From the NCBI GenBank assembly GCA_964460845.1, contig CAYWRZ010000017.1:1-59228 (forward strand): 59,228 nt of DNA, in the 5' to 3' direction. Below the pieces are notes generated by a model, which was not told where the DNA came from, did no database searches, and saw nothing but the letters and a program-made list of their open reading frames with translations. Position numbers and translations under genes: made by a program. Source of the stretch: CAYWRZ01 sp964460845 (GTDB lineage Bacteria; Bacteroidota; Bacteroidia; Flavobacteriales_D; UBA2798). Shown here in pieces: positions 54,395 through 59,228 of this stretch. Each line of letters opens with the position of its first letter. Positions within the stretch are counted from its first letter, which is position 1.

Positions 54395-55708
54395 TTAGAA
54401 AGAGGAGGCAAATTTTAGCAACAGGTTAAAGAGTGCATCGAAGCGCGCCAGACTCAGGTTTTCTCCCGTGTCGTATATGTCGTGATAGGCTTTTGAGCCG
54501 CCCATCGTATAGATAAAAAATGCAGGTACGCCGTTTTTAGTAAACCAGTAATGATCGCTGTTGGCGGCCGGTCCTCTTGATTTTACTTGCGGGAGGTAAT
54601 CGTATTGTGCGTTCAGTTGGCTGAGTTTATCGAACGCTTCGGGATGCAGTGTGGCATTGACCACCGTAATGCCTTCGTCGCCGGTACCTATCATGTCGAG
54701 GTTAACAAGGAATTCGATTTGGTCGAGCGGAAAAACCGGATGTTTGACATAATAAGCCGAGCCATGCAAACCCGCTTCTTCTCCGGCAAAGGCGATAAAG
54801 ACGAGCGTTCGTTGCGGCGGGTGTTGCTTGAAATAAGAGGCCAGACTAAGCAGCATGGCCGTGCCGCTGGCATTGTCGTTGGCTCCGGGAAAATAAGTAG
54901 CGCTTCCCATACGACCGATGTGATCGTAATGCGCGCTGAATACGAGGGCTTTTTTATCGGGATCGGTGCCCGGAATGTAGGCGATCACGTTCCGCGCTTC
55001 GTGCCGAGGAATAAAGTGATTCCGAATGTGCAGCGATACCTGTTTTGCTTGTCGGTCGAAGGTTTCGACTTTTACCTGAATGAAAGGATTTTTCAATTCT
55101 TGCCCGGCTACCGACCAGGTGAGCTTGCCGTATTCGAGCCAAATCACCGGAACGTTGTCGGTCAACGCTTCGGCAAATTTGCGCAGCTTCGCCACAGAAT
55201 CTTTGTCCTGAACCGTACCGGGATCTACCACACAGATAAGCTTACGGTTAAAATGCTTGCGAAGCAATCCTTCATGGGCATTGGCGTAGCTGACTTGTTT
55301 TACGGTAAACGTGCCTTGTGCACTACCCGACGCAGGATGCACGATGTACTGTTCGCCGGGGCGAAGAGTTTGTTGATTTACCGTGACCCGCATACTGTCG
55401 GGAAAGGTATTTACCGGGAAATAGAAGGGTTGGAAATACGCAGAAGCGTAAGGGATAGCACCTCTTTTTTTGAATTGCTCGGCAATGTATTCGGCCGCGA
55501 TATAATCGCCTTGGTTGACGTATCCGCGTCCCTGCATTTCGGGAGCGGTGAGGTCGTGTACTACTTTTCGGGCTTCTTCGCTTTGGGCAGAGCCTTGAAT
55601 GATAAAGCCTGAAAAGATCAGAATAAAACCTGTTCGCAGGAGCGAAGAACCTTTACAGACAGTAGCCTGAATCGAGATACAGGAGCGTATGGTTGAAAAC
55701 AAACCCAT
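54395..55708 (-). CDS. M28 family zinc aminopeptidase, exported
   Basis: A 437-aa exported peptidase. After a 27-residue N-terminal extension there is a signal segment (TGFILIFSGFIIQGSAQ). The M28 zinc site is complete: His in SAHYDHIG, bridging Asp in GANDNASG, catalytic Glu pair in AGEEAG, Asp in NLDMIG and His in KAYHDIYDTG. A PA-like insert lies before the catalytic part. It removes amino acids from peptides in the periplasm or outside. An internal start closer to the signal peptide is possible, but no better ATG is visible. Confidence 0.92.
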   Translation of the reverse strand: MGLFSTIRSCISIQATVCKGSSLLRTGFILIFSGFIIQGSAQSEEARKVVHDLTAPEMQGRGYVNQGDYIAAEYIAEQFKKRGAIPYASAYFQPFYFPVNTFPDSMRVTVNQQTLRPGEQYIVHPASGSAQGTFTVKQVSYANAHEGLLRKHFNRKLICVVDPGTVQDKDSVAKLRKFAEALTDNVPVIWLEYGKLTWSVAGQELKNPFIQVKVETFDRQAKQVSLHIRNHFIPRHEARNVIAYIPGTDPDKKALVFSAHYDHIGRMGSATYFPGANDNASGTAMLLSLASYFKQHPPQRTLVFIAFAGEEAGLHGSAYYVKHPVFPLDQIEFLVNLDMIGTGDEGITVVNATLHPEAFDKLSQLNAQYDYLPQVKSRGPAANSDHYWFTKNGVPAFFIYTMGGSKAYHDIYDTGENLSLARFDALFNLLLKFASSF

Positions 55709-55760
55709 TTGTACAAGGTAAGTATAAAACGTAAAAATAGCGGATAGGGTATAGCTTTAT

Positions 55761-55794
55761 AAACAAACACCCCCGCTGTTTAGGCGGGGGTGTT
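55761..55794 (-). terminator. Rho-independent terminator of the right-end T9SS gene
   Basis: A perfect 11-bp GC-rich stem (55794-55784 with 55776-55766), 7-nt loop, then TTTGTTT on the minus strand, 21 bp after the stop codon. Confidence 0.88.
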
Positions 55795-55814
55795 GCAACA
55801 GTACAATGAGCCTG

Positions 55815-58800
55815 TTATTGTTTGATAAGCCTTGTAAAATAGGCTTGTCCCTTGAATTCCAGTTTGAGGATATACACTCCTGGAGCTTGTTCCGAAATGT
55901 TGAGCAGCAGAGATTTACCCGAATGCAGGTTTTCGCTGCGGAGCAATTGGCCGTTAATGCTATACACCGTTAATTGTACTTCTGACATGAGTTGTGAGAA
56001 GTCTAACGTGTACACGCCGTTGCTCGGGTTGGGGTAAATATTCAGCAGGTCAGACAAAGCGATTTCTTCTACGTTGATGGAAGTCACGTTGTAGCAGTTT
56101 GACTGTACGGTACAGCCGTTTTTGCTGATAATCACCGCATAGTTTCCGTTAGAAGTAGCCAGGTACGCTTGTGCCGTTGCGCCGGGAATCGGTGCATTGC
56201 CATTGTCGCAATCAACCCATTGGTAAGCGGCGCCGGATTCTTGAGCGGTTAGAATATTACCGTTTTGTACCAGTATATTCAGGTTGATAGGGGTGATGGT
56301 CAGGTTCAGGGTAAGGGTGCTGTCACAACCCGCAGCATTGGTGAGCTGTTGTGTGTAGGTGCCGCTTGCGTTATAGGTTTGACCGTTCAGCGTGTAGCTG
56401 TTGCAAGCGGTTTGTGTGAGCGTAGCAGAGCTGGCGGTATTTACGGTTACGGCGAGTGTCTGCGGGGCAGAGCTTCCGCAAGCGTTGTTAGCCGTTACGG
56501 TAATCGTTCCGCCTGTGGTACCTGCCGTAGCGTTGATGCTATTGCTGTTGCTGCTTCCGCTCCAACCCGAAGGTAAAGTCCAGGTATAGCCGGTAGCCGA
56601 AGGATCGAGGGTTACACTGTAGGTATCGCCCGTTGCGTAACAGATTCCGATACTTCCGTTGATAGCAGAAGGTTGGGCGGGGGTATTACCGAATGAAACG
56701 TTGAACGTGGTTGCAGTCGAGCTTCCACAAACATTGTTGGCCGTTACGGAGATAGTTCCACCGTTGGCTCCTGCAAGGGTACTGATGCTGTTTGTGGTAC
56801 TGCTTCCGTTCCAGCCCGAAGGGAGTGTCCATGTGTAGCTTGTCGCATTCGGATCGGGAGAGATGGAGTAGGTGCTGTTATCGCCCGGACAGAAAGTGGG
56901 GTTTCCGCTGATGGCTGAAGGCTGTGCCGGAATGCTGCCCGGAGTTACGGTAAGCGTTTGTGAAACAGAGCTTCCACAGCTATTGTTGGCCGTTACGGTA
57001 ATCGTTCCGCCTGTAGCACCAGCCGTAGCATTTATGCTGTTCGTGGTGCTGCTGCCTGTCCAACTGCCGGGTAAAGTCCAGGTGTAGCTTGTCGCATTCG
57101 GATCGGCAGTGACCGAGAATGTGCCTGAAGCACCGTCGCATAGGCTGGTATTGCCATTGATGGCAGAAGGTTGTACCGGAATTGTACCGACCGTGATAGC
57201 AAGTGTTTGTGAAAGCGAGCTCCCACAGGCGTTATTGGCCGTTACGCTGATGGTTCCTCCGCTGGCATCGGCCGTGGTGCTGATGCTGTTAGTAGTGCTG
57301 GATCCTATCCAGCCACCGGGTAAAGTCCAGGTGTAGTCGGTGGCGTTGAGGTCGTTGGTAACGGTGTAGGTTTCGGTATCGCCCGCACAAAGTGTGGCAC
57401 CACCGGCAATGGCAGTAGGTTGCGCAGGTGCGCTGCCGACCGAAAGATTTATGGACTGAGAAACTGAGCTTCCGCAGCTATTATTGGCCGTTACGGTAAG
57501 GATTCCGCCCGAAGCCCCGACAGTAGTATTTATACTATTTGTCGTACTGTTTCCGCTCCAGCTCGGAGGCAGCGTCCAGGTATAGTCTGTGGCGTTCGGA
57601 TCGGATGTGATAGAATAAGTTTCTGTAGTACCGTCACATACGGCTGCATTGCCCGTAATCGACGAAGGCTGCGCCGGAATGCTGTTTACGGTTATGGATA
57701 GATTTTGAGCGGTAGAGCTTCCGCAGGCATTCGTGGCCGTTACGCTGATGGTTCCTCCGCTGGCATCGGTTGTAGCGCTGATGCTGTTGGTGGTGCTGCT
57801 TCCTGACCAGCCGCCGGGCAAGGTCCATGTATAGCTTGTGGCATTGGGATCATTGGTAACGGTATAGGTTTCGGTATCGCCCGCACAAAGCGTAGCATTA
57901 CCACTAATAGCAGAGGGTTGTGCAGGTGCGCTGCCTACAGCAACGGCCAGCGTTTGTGCCACAGAGTTTCCACAGGTGTTGTTAGCCGTTACAGTAATTG
58001 TTCCTCCCGAAGCGCCTGTTGTAGCAGTGATGCTGTTAGTGGTGCTGGATCCTGTCCAGTCACCCGGTAAAGTCCAGGTGTAGCTTGTGGCATTGGGATC
58101 ACTGGCAACGGTGTAAGTTTCGGTATCACCGACACAAAAAGTAGTAGTGCCGCTGATAGTTGAGGGTTGTCCGGGAACATCGTTTACCGTTACCGAGACA
58201 TTTTGAGCGGTAGAGCTTCCGCAGGCATTTGTTGCTGTTACAGTAATCGTTCCGCCTGTAGCACCTGCCGTAGCGTTGATGCTGTTAGTCGTGCTGCTTC
58301 CTGACCAACCCGAAGGCAAGGTCCAGGTGTAGCTTGTGGCATTGGGATCACTGGTAATGGTATAGGTTTCGGTATTGCCCGCACAAAGTGCAATTGCACC
58401 GCCAATGGCAGAAGGTTGAGTGGGGATGGTACCTGATGAGACCGACAGCGTTTGGGTCGTAGAGCTACCACAAGTGTTGTTAGCCGTGACGGTGATCGTT
58501 CCACCTGTAGCACCTGCCGTAGCATTGATGCTGTTGGTAGTGCTGCTGCCGCTCCAACCTGAAGGTAAAGTCCAGGTGTAGCCTGTAGCCGAAGCATCGT
58601 TAGGTACCGTGTAAGTATCAGAAGCTCCGTCGCAAAGACTGGGACTTCCGGTAATGGTACCCGGCTGTGCAGGTACCGCACCTGAAGTTACGGTAAAGGT
58701 CTGCGAAGTAGATGCGCCGCAAGTGTTGTTAGCCGTGACGGTAATCGTTCCACCTGTAACACCCGCTGTAGCGTTGATGCTATTGGTGGTGCTGCTTCCT

Positions 58801-59228
58801 GACCAACCCGAAGGCAAGGTCCAGGTGTAGCCTGTAGCCGACGCATCGTTAGGCACCGTGTAAGTATCGGAAGCGCCGTCGCAAAGACTGGGACTTCCGG
58901 TAATGGCACCCGGCTGTGCAGGTACCGCACCTGAAGTTACGGTAAAGGTCTGTGAAATAGATGCACCGCAAGTGTTGTTAGCCGTGACGGTAATCGTTCC
59001 GCCTGTAGCACCCGCCGTAGCGTTGATGCTGTTGGTAGTGCTGCTTCCTGACCAACCCGAAGGTAAAGTCCAGGTGTAGCCTGTAGCCGAAGCATCGTTA
59101 GGTACCGTGTAAGTATCAGAAGCTCCGTCGCAAAGACTGGGACTTCCGGTGATGGCACCCGGTTGTGCAGGTGCCGCACCTGAGGTTACTGTAAGGGTTT
59201 GGGCAGTAGAAGTGCCGCAAGCGTTAGT
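55815..59228 (-). CDS. T9SS cargo protein with at least 11 PKD-like units (5' end missing)
   Basis: The frame is open to the right edge, so the start and signal peptide lie outside; 1137 codons are visible. Eleven PKD-like units carry (Y/D)TWTLP(S/G)xW in each. The first three from the edge are nearly identical to the units of the left-edge gene, while the later eight diverge (for example CVGDTETYTVASDPNA, CDGTTETYSITSDPNA). One GTYTQQLTNAAGCDST module, a YQWVDCDNG module and a type A sorting domain (IYPNPSNG, ending LIKQ) close the protein. Probable cell-surface or released repeat protein; ligand unknown. Confidence 0.9.
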   Translation of the reverse strand, partial: TNACGTSTAQTLTVTSGAAPAQPGAITGSPSLCDGASDTYTVPNDASATGYTWTLPSGWSGSSTTNSINATAGATGGTITVTANNTCGASISQTFTVTSGAVPAQPGAITGSPSLCDGASDTYTVPNDASATGYTWTLPSGWSGSSTTNSINATAGVTGGTITVTANNTCGASTSQTFTVTSGAVPAQPGTITGSPSLCDGASDTYTVPNDASATGYTWTLPSGWSGSSTTNSINATAGATGGTITVTANNTCGSSTTQTLSVSSGTIPTQPSAIGGAIALCAGNTETYTITSDPNATSYTWTLPSGWSGSSTTNSINATAGATGGTITVTATNACGSSTAQNVSVTVNDVPGQPSTISGTTTFCVGDTETYTVASDPNATSYTWTLPGDWTGSSTTNSITATTGASGGTITVTANNTCGNSVAQTLAVAVGSAPAQPSAISGNATLCAGDTETYTVTNDPNATSYTWTLPGGWSGSSTTNSISATTDASGGTISVTATNACGSSTAQNLSITVNSIPAQPSSITGNAAVCDGTTETYSITSDPNATDYTWTLPPSWSGNSTTNSINTTVGASGGILTVTANNSCGSSVSQSINLSVGSAPAQPTAIAGGATLCAGDTETYTVTNDLNATDYTWTLPGGWIGSSTTNSISTTADASGGTISVTANNACGSSLSQTLAITVGTIPVQPSAINGNTSLCDGASGTFSVTADPNATSYTWTLPGSWTGSSTTNSINATAGATGGTITVTANNSCGSSVSQTLTVTPGSIPAQPSAISGNPTFCPGDNSTYSISPDPNATSYTWTLPSGWNGSSTTNSISTLAGANGGTISVTANNVCGSSTATTFNVSFGNTPAQPSAINGSIGICYATGDTYSVTLDPSATGYTWTLPSGWSGSSNSNSINATAGTTGGTITVTANNACGSSAPQTLAVTVNTASSATLTQTACNSYTLNGQTYNASGTYTQQLTNAAGCDSTLTLNLTITPINLNILVQNGNILTAQESGAAYQWVDCDNGNAPIPGATAQAYLATSNGNYAVIISKNGCTVQSNCYNVTSINVEEIALSDLLNIYPNPSNGVYTLDFSQLMSEVQLTVYSINGQLLRSENLHSGKSLLLNISEQAPGVYILKLEFKGQAYFTRLIKQ
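56400..59228 (-). repeat. Array of PKD-like coding repeats (about 243-249 bp)
   Basis: Eleven tandem units; those at 58430-59228 repeat at 249 bp with very few changes, and those nearer the C-terminal end are increasingly different and slightly variable in length. Confidence 0.88.

Overview
The window is chromosomal DNA of a member of the phylum Bacteroidota. Evidence: several secreted proteins end in type IX secretion (T9SS) C-terminal sorting domains, gldB and gldC sit side by side, there is a TonB-dependent receptor with an N-terminal carboxypeptidase-regulatory-like domain, lipoproteins have Ser-rich lipoboxes, most genes lack a Shine-Dalgarno sequence, and TAnnTTTG promoter elements occur. 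The class cannot be fixed from the sequence alone. No rRNA, tRNA, insertion sequence, prophage or CRISPR array was seen.

Layout. (1) 1-10.6 kb: four co-oriented T9SS cargo genes, a tail of a PKD-like repeat protein cut by the window edge and three proteins with glycine-rich domains. (2) 10.7-17.1 kb: an OmpR/PhoB-type response regulator and sensor kinase, divergent from a surface lipoprotein and a TonB-dependent receptor. TTAACA-like direct repeats with 11-bp period precede both the regulator and the receptor, which suggests a Pho-type regulon. (3) 17.2-30.7 kb: housekeeping and envelope genes (acs, a TspO-like membrane protein, a NifU-type Fe-S protein, two lipoproteins, a beta-propeller amidohydrolase, a ferredoxin reductase with its ferredoxin, nadE, an outer-membrane barrel protein, gldB-gldC). 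(4) 30.7-34.2 kb: a leftward group of an alpha/beta hydrolase, engB and a Gcr-type membrane protein. (5) 34.5-50.5 kb: a complete, tightly overlapped division and cell wall (dcw) cluster, mraZ-rsmH-ftsL-ftsI-murE-mraY-murD-ftsW-murG-murC-ftsQ-ftsA-ftsZ, followed by a yqeY-like gene. It makes the peptidoglycan precursor from UDP-MurNAc to lipid II and builds the divisome. (6) 50.6-55.7 kb: a peroxiredoxin/flavoprotein pair with an Rrf2 regulator, an SDR, a MazG-like hydrolase and an M28 peptidase. (7) 55.8-59.2 kb: a second PKD-like repeat T9SS protein on the minus strand, open at the right edge.

Both window edges lie inside nearly the same 249-bp coding repeat, in opposite orientations about 56 kb apart. 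This fits a contig that broke at a repeat shared by two or more surface-protein genes. The most interesting regulatory signals are the 11-bp-period arrays of the two-component/receptor locus, MraZ-type boxes facing both ways between the dcw cluster and the hydrolase-engB group, an Rrf2-type palindrome over the peroxiredoxin promoter, and a leader hairpin that takes up part of a rare strong Shine-Dalgarno sequence. I found no clearly new multi-gene system. The Pho-like receptor locus and the domain-nested glycine-rich surface proteins are the best candidates for follow-up.
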